A DNA stretch of 38,332 bases from CAYWNA01 sp964459305 (lineage in GTDB: Bacteria; Planctomycetota; Planctomycetia; Pirellulales; Pirellulaceae). A program made the translations under genes and the position numbers. Under the pieces are notes generated by a model. It saw only the letters and a program-made list of their open reading frames with translations. It made no database searches and was not told the origin of the DNA. Within the stretch, counting starts at the first letter, position 1, and each line of letters starts with the position of its first letter. The stretch spans positions 1 to 38,332 of the forward strand of contig CAYWNA010000113.1 in NCBI GenBank assembly GCA_964459305.1. The letters are read 5' to 3'. This document shows, in pieces, positions 1-7,969 of this stretch.

Positions 1-20
1 GTCTGGCGACTTCGGCTACA
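1..20. repeat. Truncated arm of palindromic repeat family A
   Basis: The first 20 bases match the right-hand arm (CTGGCGACTTCGGCTAC core) of the hairpins at 17134-17201 and 18428-18491. The left arm would lie outside the window. It marks the start of the window as intergenic and limits how far upstream the first gene can begin. Confidence 0.75.
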
Positions 21-29
21 TGCGGAAAA

Positions 30-578
30 GTGTCAATTCTGGCCGCGGCCGGTATAGCTGTCACTCTGCTGGGCGTCTTGGGCATGCTGCCCGCAGGTTC
101 TGTCGCGCATGCCCAGGTTGAGGCGACGCAGGCGTTCACCGTCCGCGTGCCACCAAAACTCACCGTAACACCGCCCTCGTCCACCATCACCATTCCCCAC
201 GACGGAACGCCCCGGAACCGGGCGTCCACCACGCAGCGCTGGCACGTGAACGCCAATTCCCTGTTCGGTGCCACGGTGGCGTTCTCGACGGATCGGGCAT
301 TTGCCAACGCGGCCAACGCAAGACTCAAAGGTGACGCACAACTCGATTTGGCAGTCGTTCGGTCGGAGGGTCTGGCGAAGTGGGCCGTGACGGTCGCCTC
401 GGACCGTACACACCTTCGAGGCTCCCGGCGCGATGAGCGAGCGACGGTCCGCGCTGCATCGGAGCGCCCTGGTTCGGGGACCTTCGACATCAGAGTAACT
501 TTCCTGGCAGATCCTCAAGTTTCGCTCGAACCCGGCGATTACGCGGTGACCGTCGTCGGCACCTTGACCGCGAACTAG
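30..578 (+). CDS. Small secreted protein of unknown function
   Basis: This encodes 182 residues starting at a GTG. The N-terminus is a hydrophobic stretch (about residues 2-24) ending in an A-H-A-Q cleavage-like site near residue 29, so export by Sec is likely. The rest is rich in Thr, Val and Ala and reads as a beta-sandwich-like domain with no motif I recognise. The signal peptide lacks the usual basic start. An ATG at 20 would supply M-R-K, but it is one base out of frame at an AAAA run (26-29). The true start is therefore uncertain: GTG at 30, or the ATG at 20 if there is an indel. The family is unknown. Confidence 0.6.
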   Translation: MSILAAAGIAVTLLGVLGMLPAGSVAHAQVEATQAFTVRVPPKLTVTPPSSTITIPHDGTPRNRASTTQRWHVNANSLFGATVAFSTDRAFANAANARLKGDAQLDLAVVRSEGLAKWAVTVASDRTHLRGSRRDERATVRAASERPGSGTFDIRVTFLADPQVSLEPGDYAVTVVGTLTAN

Positions 579-619
579 CCGCTCGCCGCATCCACATTGG
601 CGGGCGCCGGAATGGGTTT

Positions 620-687
620 GTAGCTGGATTCGCAAGAATTCAAACGGATTGCGCCCCCACCGCCTGAATTCTTGCGAATCCAGCTAC
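620..687. repeat. Perfect 23-bp inverted repeat (family B)
   Basis: The arms at 620-642 and 665-687 are exact reverse complements (GTAGCTGGATTCGCAAGAAT core) around a 22-base loop. It lies 42 bases after the stop of the first gene and could fold as a transcript hairpin, although no T-run follows it. The GTAGC/GCTAC ends resemble those of family A, suggesting related palindromic elements. Confidence 0.85.
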
Positions 688-856
688 GAGTTTCGTCGAC
701 GAATCCTTGCCGTCCTGCAAACCCGTTCCTGCGCCCCACATTGGCAGCAACACTCCCACGTCCAGGGCTGCCACACGGTGCCATCTCTTCCGGGCAGAGT
801 CCCAAATCAAGCGTAACGCCCTGTCTGATCATTGGTGCTTGGACATTGGTCATTAA

Positions 857-876
857 CGCGTTTGAGTGTAAACGCG
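857..876. promoter_or_regulatory. Operator-like palindrome upstream of the catabolic operon
   Basis: CGCGTTT (857-863) and AAACGCG (870-876) are perfect 7-bp arms separated by six bases. The site ends ten bases before the predicted -35 box at 887. This is a plausible place for an activator or a looping repressor, but no regulator gene is present in the window to pair with it. Confidence 0.35.
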
Positions 877-886
877 CCGGCAAATG

Positions 887-915
887 TTGCAGCCAGCCGG
901 AGCGTGAAATATGAT
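887..915 (+). promoter_or_regulatory. Sigma-70-like promoter for the 953-7922 operon
   Basis: TTGCAG (887-892) and TATGAT (910-915) are separated by exactly 17 bases, each close to the sigma-70 consensus. Transcription would start near 922, leaving about 30 bases of leader that contains the Shine-Dalgarno AAGGAAG (939-945) before the ATG at 953. Confidence 0.5.
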
Positions 916-952
916 GGCCGAATGAGATCATAGTGATTAAGGAAGACAGACC

Positions 953-2080
953 ATGACAGGAACCATGACCAATCGTGAACGAATCCTGGCGATTCTAGAT
1001 GGACGAGCTCCGGACCGGATACCGTGGATACCACGTCTGCAGATCTGGTACGACGCGAATCGCTTGACCGGCACGCTGCCCGATGAGTTCCGCGATCTCA
1101 GCCTTCGCGAAGTGGAACGACGAGTCTTCGGCGGCGCGGCGGCACGGGATGGCGTCATTTACCGAACCGAACTGGAGAACGTCGAAGTTCGGACCTCGCG
1201 GGTGAGTGAGTTGGAGGAAGTTACCGAGTACGTCACTCCCGTCGGCACGGTCTCGACGCGCCACTGCAGTACGGCTCGACTGCGGCAGCAAGGAATCCAG
1301 GACGCGGAAGTCGGATTCATGCTGGAACGCCGCGAAGACTACGCCGTCGTGGAATATCTTGTTGAACACACTCGTTACGAACCCGCATACGAGGAGTACC
1401 TGCAGTACGAGCGCGACATTGGCGACGACGGCTATCCCATGATCAACTGCGGCGACTGCCCGTTTCACCACTGGATGCGGGCACTGGCTGGGTACAACCA
1501 GGCCTACTACCACCTGAACGATTTCCCCAACGAAGTGGAGAGCTTGCTGCGCACCTTGTCGGATCGTTACCGCGAGACCATCTGGCAGTACATGGTCGAC
1601 TCGCCCGCACGACTCTTGATGCACGGGCATCATCTCTCCAGCCAGATGACGCCGCCATCCGTGTTCGAACAGTACATCGTGCCTTATTACCAAGAGTTGA
1701 CGTCGAAGCTGCGTGCCGCCGGCAAAGTCGTCGCGCTTCACGCGGACAATGACACTCGGCAAATCCTCGGACACATCGAGCGGGCCGGGTTCGGCATGGC
1801 CGAGTGTTTTGCCACGACGCCAATGGTCGATACCACGTTGGCCGAAGCCAGGGCAGCATGGGGCGACCGTGTGATCATCTGGGGTGGCGTCCCGTCGGTG
1901 ATCCTCGAAGGACCTTACACCGACGAGCAGTTCGAGCAGTTCATGGACGACGTGTTTCGAACGATCGCGCCGGGCCGTGCTTTCATTCTTGGCATTGCCG
2001 ACAACGCCATGCCGGGCTCGCAGATCCAACGTATTCAGCGAATCACGGAGATGGTCGAACAGCGAGGCACAATTCAGTGA
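953..2080 (+). CDS. Uroporphyrinogen decarboxylase (URO-D) family protein
   Basis: This 375-residue protein opens with the family signature T-N-R-E-R-I-L-A-I-L-D-G and then D-R-I-P-W (residues 6-25), typical of URO-D-like proteins outside haem synthesis. Relatives include cobamide-dependent methyltransferases, and many members beside sugar genes have no assigned reaction. The ATG at 953 is preferred over the one at 965 because AAGGAAG (939-945) sits seven bases upstream. It is first in a six-gene operon, and its TGA overlaps the next start (GTGA at 2077-2080). The context indicates sugar or cyclitol catabolism rather than haem synthesis. The fold call is firm; substrate and reaction are unknown. 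Confidence 0.85.
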   Translation: MTGTMTNRERILAILDGRAPDRIPWIPRLQIWYDANRLTGTLPDEFRDLSLREVERRVFGGAAARDGVIYRTELENVEVRTSRVSELEEVTEYVTPVGTVSTRHCSTARLRQQGIQDAEVGFMLERREDYAVVEYLVEHTRYEPAYEEYLQYERDIGDDGYPMINCGDCPFHHWMRALAGYNQAYYHLNDFPNEVESLLRTLSDRYRETIWQYMVDSPARLLMHGHHLSSQMTPPSVFEQYIVPYYQELTSKLRAAGKVVALHADNDTRQILGHIERAGFGMAECFATTPMVDTTLAEARAAWGDRVIIWGGVPSVILEGPYTDEQFEQFMDDVFRTIAPGRAFILGIADNAMPGSQIQRIQRITEMVEQRGTIQ

Positions 2081-3105
2081 AAATTTGCGTCATCGGAAGT
2101 GGTCGTGCCGGGCTGATCCATGCCAGGAATGTCGCCCGGCGAATCCCTGAGGCGAATTTGGTCGCGTTATGTGATCCCAGCAGCGACGCGTTGGCGGCTG
2201 CCGGCCGTGAGCTTGGTGTCTCCAACTTGTTCGAGGACTATCAAGCCGCTGTCGCTGAACCGGAAGTGAACGCTGTCGTCATCGCAACGCCCACCTTCCT
2301 GCATTGTGATATCGCGTGCGCGGCTGCTGAGCATGGTAAGCACGTGTTTCTGGAAAAGCCTATGGCGATCACGGTCGACCAATGCGAACAGATCATCGCG
2401 GCCGTGGAACGGGCCGGTGTGAAGCTGCAAATCGGTTTCATGCGCCGATTCGACGAAGGCTTTCTCGAAGCCAAACGTGTCGTCGAGTCGGGCGACTTGG
2501 GTCGTATCATGAAGATCAAGTCCACGGGCCGCGGGCCGGGATTGCCGTCGCCTTGGATGTATGACCTTACGCGCAGCAACGGTATCATCGCGGAGGTTAA
2601 CAGCCACGACATGGATTCGCTGCGATGGTTTACGGGCAGCGAAGTGGTTCGCGTCTATGCCGAAGCCGACAACTTCAAGTGCGGTCATGCCAAGGAGGAC
2701 TATCCCGACTTCTACGACAACATCCTGGCTACATTTCGCTTCGAGGACGGCACGCTCGGCGAGGTGGACGGCACGTGCCCGTGCCACTACGGCTACGACG
2801 CCCGGGTAGAAATCCTCTGCGAAAAGGGCCTTTTGCTTGTTGGGCACACGGACGAGCAAACGACAACCAAAGTGACGGCCCAGGGAGAGGTCATTGGCAG
2901 AGCGGTCAAGAGTTGGCGCAACTTGTTCAAGGACGCTTACCTGGCTGAATTGGAGCATTTCATCGACTGCATTTTGCAGGACCGAGAGCCGGCGGTTTCG
3001 GGGCACGACGGCTTGAAAGCGGTTCAAATGGTGTTGGCTGCCAACGAGTCGGTGCGTACGAGCGGGCCGGTTGAGTTGGGCGGGAGTCAGACTTCGACAG
3101 TCTAG
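2077..3105 (+). CDS. Gfo/Idh/MocA family dehydrogenase
   Basis: Starting at the GTG of the GTGA overlap gives 342 residues that begin directly with the Rossmann strand and V-I-G-S-G-R-A-G (residues 5-12). The family motif E-K-P is at 93-95 and a His-x-x-Asp (H177, D180) lies in the substrate domain. These indicate an NAD(P)-dependent oxidoreductase acting on a sugar or cyclitol hydroxyl, in the cytoplasm since no signal peptide is present. An open frame continues upstream to 1804, but it only shadows the URO-D gene. The 17-base gap to the kinase gene implies cotranscription. The substrate cannot be read from the sequence; inositol-dehydrogenase-like enzymes are the nearest described group. 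Confidence 0.88.
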   Translation: MKICVIGSGRAGLIHARNVARRIPEANLVALCDPSSDALAAAGRELGVSNLFEDYQAAVAEPEVNAVVIATPTFLHCDIACAAAEHGKHVFLEKPMAITVDQCEQIIAAVERAGVKLQIGFMRRFDEGFLEAKRVVESGDLGRIMKIKSTGRGPGLPSPWMYDLTRSNGIIAEVNSHDMDSLRWFTGSEVVRVYAEADNFKCGHAKEDYPDFYDNILATFRFEDGTLGEVDGTCPCHYGYDARVEILCEKGLLLVGHTDEQTTTKVTAQGEVIGRAVKSWRNLFKDAYLAELEHFIDCILQDREPAVSGHDGLKAVQMVLAANESVRTSGPVELGGSQTSTV

Positions 3106-3122
3106 CAAGGCATGGTGTTGAC

Positions 3123-4649
3123 GTGGTGAAGTTTCTCATTGGCGTAGACATCGGTACCCAGGGCACGAAGGCGGTTCTGTTCGCCGAGAGCGGTGAGTGT
3201 CTTGCTCGATCTTTCCAAGCCTCCAAGCTCCACCGGCCGGCACCGGGGGTCGTGGAAGAAGATCCAGAACGGCAAGTTGTTTCGGTCTGCTGGACGATCA
3301 AGAAATGTGTAACGCAGTCAGGCGTCGACCCGGCGGCCGTGGCGGGCATCGGGATCGACGGCCAGATGGCGGGTGTATTGGGAGTGGGTTCGGATGGGCG
3401 ACACGTGACGACCTACGATTCCTGGCTCGATACACGCTGCGGGCCTCACATCGAGCAAATGGAGAAGGCGGCGGGTGAAGAAGTTGTTGTGAAGACGGGC
3501 GGACCTCCGAGTTTCAATCATGGGCCGAAGATCCTTTGGTGGATGAACCACCGCAAACGCGTCTACCGATCCATTACCGCATTTGTGCAACCGGGTGGCT
3601 ATGCGGCGATGCGACTGTGCGGGCTTGATGGCAGCCAAGCCTTCGTGGACACCACCTACTTGCATTTCTCCGGATTCGCTGACAACGCGCAATCCAAGTG
3701 GGACACTCGGCTCTGCCGCCGCTTCGGCGTCGACCAGGCGAAACTCCCGGCGATCGTGCGTCCCGAATCGGTGGTCGGCGAATTGACGTCCGCCGCCGCC
3801 CGGCGATGTGGATTGCGTGGCGGCATTCCCGTGATTGCTGGGTGCGGTGACACGGTGGCCAGCTTCTTGGCCTGTGGCGCGACCCGTGAAGGCATCGCCG
3901 TCGATGTTGCAGGCACCGCTTCCGTGTTCGCTGCGACAACCGCCGCGATCCATCCTGACGTGAACGGGCGGATGCTGGCCTGCGGCCAGTCGGCCATTCC
4001 AGGGTTGTGGCACCCGTACGCCTACATCAACGGCGGCGGCATGAATCTGGATTGGTTCTGCCGCGAGATGGCCAACCGGGGACGCACATCGGGCAGGCAG
4101 TTGTGCACCATCGAGCAACTTGACGAGCAAGCCGCCGCAATCAAGCCCCGTGACGATTTGCCGATGTTCGTCCCGCACTTGGGCGGGCGAGTTTGCCCAG
4201 CGCAGCCTTATCTGCGAGGCGCCTGGACGGGACTCACCTGGGACCACGGCCTCGCGCATCTGTACCGCGCGGTACTGGAAGGCGTGGCACTGGAATATGC
4301 TGTGTACCAACAAGGACTGCGGCGGCTCTACGGAGGAATCGGGATCAAGGAACTGCGAGTCACCGGTGGAGGAGAAAAGAGCACGCTTTGGAATGCACTG
4401 AAAGCCGACGTATTGCAGGTCCCACTGCGACGAGTCGCCCGTTCGGAAGGTGCCCCGCTCGGAGTGGCCATGCTGGCAGGCTGGGGCGTTGGGCTGTTCA
4501 CGGGTTTGCCGCAAGCCGCGCGACAGTGGGTCGAATTGGCCGAAACTACCCGCCCCAAGAGATCCCTGGCCGATCACTACTCCCACAGACTCGCCCGTTA
4601 CGAAACACTTCTGCGGAACCTGGACGTTCAAGGAGAGTCACGATCCTGA
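3123..4649 (+). CDS. FGGY-family carbohydrate kinase (xylulokinase-like)
   Basis: This 508-residue protein has the length and layout of FGGY kinases. The ATP phosphate loop D-I-G-T-Q-G-T-K is at 9-16, the sugar-site motif D-G-Q-M-A-G at 79-84, and the likely catalytic Asp is D243 in G-C-G-D-T-V-A, followed by A-G-T-A-S (263-267). A further glycine-rich T-G-G-G motif lies near the C-terminus. It should phosphorylate a ketose or polyol using ATP. Xylulokinases usually have G-Q-M-H-G, so the Ala in G-Q-M-A-G suggests another substrate. The start is one of two consecutive GTG codons (3123 or 3126). It lies 17 bases after the dehydrogenase gene and 37 bases before the AroE-like gene. Confidence 0.88.
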   Translation: MVKFLIGVDIGTQGTKAVLFAESGECLARSFQASKLHRPAPGVVEEDPERQVVSVCWTIKKCVTQSGVDPAAVAGIGIDGQMAGVLGVGSDGRHVTTYDSWLDTRCGPHIEQMEKAAGEEVVVKTGGPPSFNHGPKILWWMNHRKRVYRSITAFVQPGGYAAMRLCGLDGSQAFVDTTYLHFSGFADNAQSKWDTRLCRRFGVDQAKLPAIVRPESVVGELTSAAARRCGLRGGIPVIAGCGDTVASFLACGATREGIAVDVAGTASVFAATTAAIHPDVNGRMLACGQSAIPGLWHPYAYINGGGMNLDWFCREMANRGRTSGRQLCTIEQLDEQAAAIKPRDDLPMFVPHLGGRVCPAQPYLRGAWTGLTWDHGLAHLYRAVLEGVALEYAVYQQGLRRLYGGIGIKELRVTGGGEKSTLWNALKADVLQVPLRRVARSEGAPLGVAMLAGWGVGLFTGLPQAARQWVELAETTRPKRSLADHYSHRLARYETLLRNLDVQGESRS

Positions 4650-4686
4650 TACGGGGAAGCCGCGGCCAATTTGGAGCATTCAACTA

Positions 4687-5664
4687 ATGTCACTATCGGT
4701 TCAAGCCACCGCTGATCGACAGTACGAAAATGCCTCGCTGCCGACGATGTACTTCATCGGCGTCACGACCGGCAAGTCGTCGATCATGACGGTTTTTCCT
4801 CGTTGGGCGGAGCATCTGGGTCTGAAAGACGCGGTGATTCGCGGTATCGACTGCCGGTGGCACGACGAGCCGGCCGTGTATCGTCGCGTGGTTGATTTCA
4901 TCCGGAGCGACGAGTTGTCGCTGGGCTCGCTGGTAACTACGCACAAAATCGATCTACTGACGGCTTGTCGAGACATGTTCGACGAACTAGACCCGTATGC
5001 CGAATTGATGGGCGAAGTCAGCAGCATCTCGAAACGGGGCGGTCGGCTCGTCGGGCATGCGAAGGATCCCATCACCAGCGGCCTGTCTTTGGAAGCATTT
5101 CTGCCGGCGGGGCACTGGGAGAAAACCGGCGCCGAGGCCCTGGTCGTTGGTGCCGGAGGGTCCTCGATCGCTATCACCTGTTATCTGATGGACGAAAAGC
5201 ATGGGCCGAACCGACCGTCGAAAATCATCGTGACGAATCGGAGTACGCCGCGGCTGGACGAGATTCGCCACATCCACGAAAAGACCGGCAGTCCCGTGCC
5301 CGTCGAGTACCATCACACGCCGGACGCAACCGACAACGACGCCGTGGCCGGCCGGTTGAAACCGTGTTCGGTGGTAATGAACGCGACGGGGCTGGGTAAA
5401 GACGCACCGGGATCACCCATCACCGATGCCGCACAGTTTCCGGAAAACGGCTTTGCCTGGGATTTTAACTATCGCGGCGATTTGGTGTTCCTCGACCAAG
5501 CCCGCAGACAGCAGCAAGAACGTGGACTGCACGTGGAGGATGGCTGGGTCTACTTCCTGCACGGATGGACGCGAGTCATTGCCGAGGTGTTCCACATCGA
5601 CATACCGACCGCAGGTCCTGAATTCGACGAACTGTCCCGGATTGCCGCCGAGGTGCGGCGATAG
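4687..5664 (+). CDS. Shikimate dehydrogenase-like (AroE fold) oxidoreductase with altered substrate site
   Basis: Starting at the ATG at 4687 (GGAG at 4673-4676) gives 325 residues with the AroE two-domain layout. The catalytic pair is kept: Lys87 in V-T-T-H-K and Asp127 in A-K-D-P-I-T-S-G. The Rossmann loop G-A-G-G-S-S (155-160) and N-R-S (184-186, NADP-type) are followed by N-A-T-G (232-235). Of the two shikimate-binding serines only the first is kept (S31; the second aligns with Ile33), and the V-N-T motif has become V-S-S (111-113). The enzyme is probably a functional NADP(H) dehydrogenase on a substrate other than shikimate. Its position between kinase and isomerase genes also argues against aromatic amino acid synthesis. 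Confidence 0.8.
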   Translation: MSLSVQATADRQYENASLPTMYFIGVTTGKSSIMTVFPRWAEHLGLKDAVIRGIDCRWHDEPAVYRRVVDFIRSDELSLGSLVTTHKIDLLTACRDMFDELDPYAELMGEVSSISKRGGRLVGHAKDPITSGLSLEAFLPAGHWEKTGAEALVVGAGGSSIAITCYLMDEKHGPNRPSKIIVTNRSTPRLDEIRHIHEKTGSPVPVEYHHTPDATDNDAVAGRLKPCSVVMNATGLGKDAPGSPITDAAQFPENGFAWDFNYRGDLVFLDQARRQQQERGLHVEDGWVYFLHGWTRVIAEVFHIDIPTAGPEFDELSRIAAEVRR

Positions 5665-5730
5665 AGCTGGGCGCAAAAGCGGCAGGCGAAGTCCAACTCG
5701 CCGCCCGCCTTATGATCAGAGAGCAGAATC

Positions 5731-7050
5731 ATGAAAGCACGACTGATTCCCATCTATTTTGATCCAGGCAGAGACGACGGGTTCGACACGCAGCTCGATG
5801 CGTTGAACTCGCTGTTGACCGACTATGTGGAGCTCTTGGAGCCCGTGCCCCTAGGGACGCCGCTGCCGGAGGCCGAGGCCGTAGTCTTTCCTCAATTGCT
5901 GGGTGAAGCGTATCGCCAAGTCGATGCCTTTCGGGCGATCGATTTGCCAATCCTGTTCATCACGACCGAGTTTGCCACGCTTTCCATGTGGGACTGGGAG
6001 ATTGCCGAGTATCTGGACTCGGAAGGCATCGACACGATTGCACCATACAATCTGGCGCAAACGAAGAAGGTGTGCCGAGGGCTGGCCGTCAAACGCGAAA
6101 TGAGCCAGGCCAAGTTCCTGGTGTACCAGGACAATCCGGGCGAAGGTTTTCAGGCGCCCATCTTCAAACGGTTCTACTGGTGGGAAGACGAGTGTACGAA
6201 CCGCATCAAAGACAAGTTCGGACTGACGATTGTCAAAAAGAGCTTTCGAGAGCTGGGAGCCGAAGCAAAGCTGGTCTCCGACCAGGAAGCCGAGGATACG
6301 TGGAAGCAATGGCAATTGCCCACCGAAGGAATCACCACGGGCGCGGTCAATAGCGCAGTGAAGATGTATGTCGCGGTCAAACGAGAACTTGACCGGGACG
6401 AAACCATCCAAGGCGTCGGCATCAACTGCCTGAACGAGTCGCATTTTTCCGACACCACGCCGTGCCTGGCGTGGAACATGCTTTTTCATGAGAGGGGGAC
6501 GATCTGGGGCTGCGAAGCGGACACGATCTCCATGCTGTCGAAGTACATCCTGCACAAGTCCCTGGATGTCCCGATCATGATGACGAACCTCTACCCGTTC
6601 TTGCTGGGCAATGCCGCACTGAAGCACGAGCGTATCGAGAGTTTTCCAGCGGTTGAAAGCGATCCGGAGAATCACATCCTCGTGGCCCACTGCGGCTACA
6701 TGGGCGTGATTCCCAAGTCGTTTTCCACGGACTGGACGCTTCGAAAGAAGGTCCTGGCCATCGTTGACGACAATGCCATGGCCATCGATGCCCGGTTGCC
6801 GACCGGTGCCGTGACCCTGGCCAAACTGCATTCGGCAATGGATAAGATGTCGGTGGCCGAAGGCGAGTTGAAGACCTACGCACAGTTTCCCAATTCGGAT
6901 TGTCTGAACGGAGGCGTCGTCCGGGTCCGCGATGGTCACAAGTTGATGGCCTCGCTTGCCTCTCACCACTACTTGCTGACGATCGGACACAATCTGGTCG
7001 ACATCCGCATGCTCGCCAAGGTGTTTGGCCTCACGATCGAGGAGATCTGA
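5731..7050 (+). CDS. L-fucose/L-arabinose isomerase-like protein (COG2407 type)
   Basis: This 439-residue protein resembles the FucI/AraA fold family. It has an N-terminal alpha/beta region and a C-terminal half with G-V-G-I-N-C-L-N-E-S (228-237), P-C-L-A-W-N-M (244-250) and G-C-E-A-D (260-264), the Glu/Asp-rich segment that binds metal and substrate in this family. It probably interconverts an aldose and a ketose, or acts on a related polyol. It is shorter than true FucI (about 590 residues), as is usual for uncharacterised members. It starts 66 bases after the AroE-like gene, and its last codons contain the GAGGAG ribosome binding site of the next gene, showing tight coupling. Confidence 0.75.
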   Translation: MKARLIPIYFDPGRDDGFDTQLDALNSLLTDYVELLEPVPLGTPLPEAEAVVFPQLLGEAYRQVDAFRAIDLPILFITTEFATLSMWDWEIAEYLDSEGIDTIAPYNLAQTKKVCRGLAVKREMSQAKFLVYQDNPGEGFQAPIFKRFYWWEDECTNRIKDKFGLTIVKKSFRELGAEAKLVSDQEAEDTWKQWQLPTEGITTGAVNSAVKMYVAVKRELDRDETIQGVGINCLNESHFSDTTPCLAWNMLFHERGTIWGCEADTISMLSKYILHKSLDVPIMMTNLYPFLLGNAALKHERIESFPAVESDPENHILVAHCGYMGVIPKSFSTDWTLRKKVLAIVDDNAMAIDARLPTGAVTLAKLHSAMDKMSVAEGELKTYAQFPNSDCLNGGVVRVRDGHKLMASLASHHYLLTIGHNLVDIRMLAKVFGLTIEEI

Positions 7051-7052
7051 CG

Positions 7053-7922
7053 ATGAAAGTTGGCATCGACAGCTACTGCTACCACCGATACTTCGGCGAA
7101 ATCTATCCCGATCAGGAAGATCCGGGGACCCGCTGGACGTTCCACGATTTCGTCAACCGGGCCGCCGAACTGGAGGTCGACGGCGTATCGCTGGAGTCGT
7201 GTTTCTTCGAGAGCCTCGAGCCGGGCTATCTATCGGAGATCAAGGCTGCGCTGGACGAGAAAGGAATGGAGCGCGTCCTGGCATGGGGGCATCCCGACGG
7301 TTTGGAGGCCGGTCGCAACGAAGATGCCTGGCGGGAAATGAACTCGCTGATCCCCAAGGCCCAGTTCATGGGCGCGGACATCATGCGGATCGTGGCCTCG
7401 TCGCTCATGTTCCGCAACGATCCGCACGAACCGCAAATCGCCGCCATCGTCAGAATGCTGAGGGAGAGTGTGAAGATCGCCGAGGACAACGGCGTGGTAC
7501 TGGCCATCGAGAACCACATCGACTACACGTCCGATGAGATCTACCAGATGCTCGAGCGAGTGGGCTCAGACGCCCTGAAGGTGAACTTCGACACGGGCAA
7601 CACGTTACGCATGATGGAAGACCCGGTAGCCGCGGCCCGCCGGCTGGGGCCATATACCGTCGCAACTCACACCAAAGATGTCGACGCTTGCCGCCACGTC
7701 CGGCCCGAGGAATGGTACTTCTTCTCGTCCGTGCCCGTCGGAACCGGACTGATCGACATCCCCGGCGTGGTCAGCGCCCTGAAGGAATGCAGCTACACGG
7801 GCGTCCTGGCCGTCGAATCCGACCACCACAAAGACAACCAAGACGAGGACAAACTGGTGGCCGACAGCGTGGCGTATCTAAAGCAACTCGTTGCGGAGTT
7901 AAGCCCTCGCGGCGTATTTTGA
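7053..7922 (+). CDS. Xylose-isomerase-like TIM barrel (sugar isomerase/epimerase)
   Basis: This 289-residue AP-endonuclease-2/xylose-isomerase-like barrel has the complete metal quartet: E153 (I-E-N-H), D180 (N-F-D-T-G-N), H206 (T-H-T-K-D) and E255 (A-V-E-S-D). It should catalyse epimerisation, isomerisation or dehydration of a sugar or keto-inositol in the cytoplasm. The ATG at 7053 is two bases after the previous stop and is served by GAGGAG (7039-7044). An upstream open frame to 6900 is a shadow of the isomerase gene. It is the last gene of the operon; an S1 gene fragment follows directly. Confidence 0.88.
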   Translation: MKVGIDSYCYHRYFGEIYPDQEDPGTRWTFHDFVNRAAELEVDGVSLESCFFESLEPGYLSEIKAALDEKGMERVLAWGHPDGLEAGRNEDAWREMNSLIPKAQFMGADIMRIVASSLMFRNDPHEPQIAAIVRMLRESVKIAEDNGVVLAIENHIDYTSDEIYQMLERVGSDALKVNFDTGNTLRMMEDPVAAARRLGPYTVATHTKDVDACRHVRPEEWYFFSSVPVGTGLIDIPGVVSALKECSYTGVLAVESDHHKDNQDEDKLVADSVAYLKQLVAELSPRGVF

Positions 7923-7969
7923 GACCGAATTCCGTCCGATGGGGATCCGATCATTCGGGCCGACGTGGC

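Larger units (their letters stand above)
579..952. other. 374-bp intergenic region with hairpin, palindrome and promoter
   Basis: I see no convincing gene here. The gap holds the perfect inverted repeat at 620-687, a short CGCGTTT/AAACGCG palindrome at 857-876, and a sigma-70-like promoter at 887-915 that reads into the catabolic operon. Short open frames crossing it run through the hairpin and have no ribosome binding site. Confidence 0.6.

Noticed and set aside
672..914. 80-codon plus-strand frame before the catabolic operon
   Set aside because: It begins in the arm of the 620-687 hairpin, has no ribosome binding site and overlaps the predicted promoter.
995..2029. Minus-strand open frame opposite the URO-D gene
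   Set aside because: The coding strand carries clear family motifs; the antisense frame has none.
3318..4631. Minus-strand open frame (437 codons) opposite the FGGY kinase
   Set aside because: It is a shadow of the kinase reading frame with low-complexity composition and no family features.
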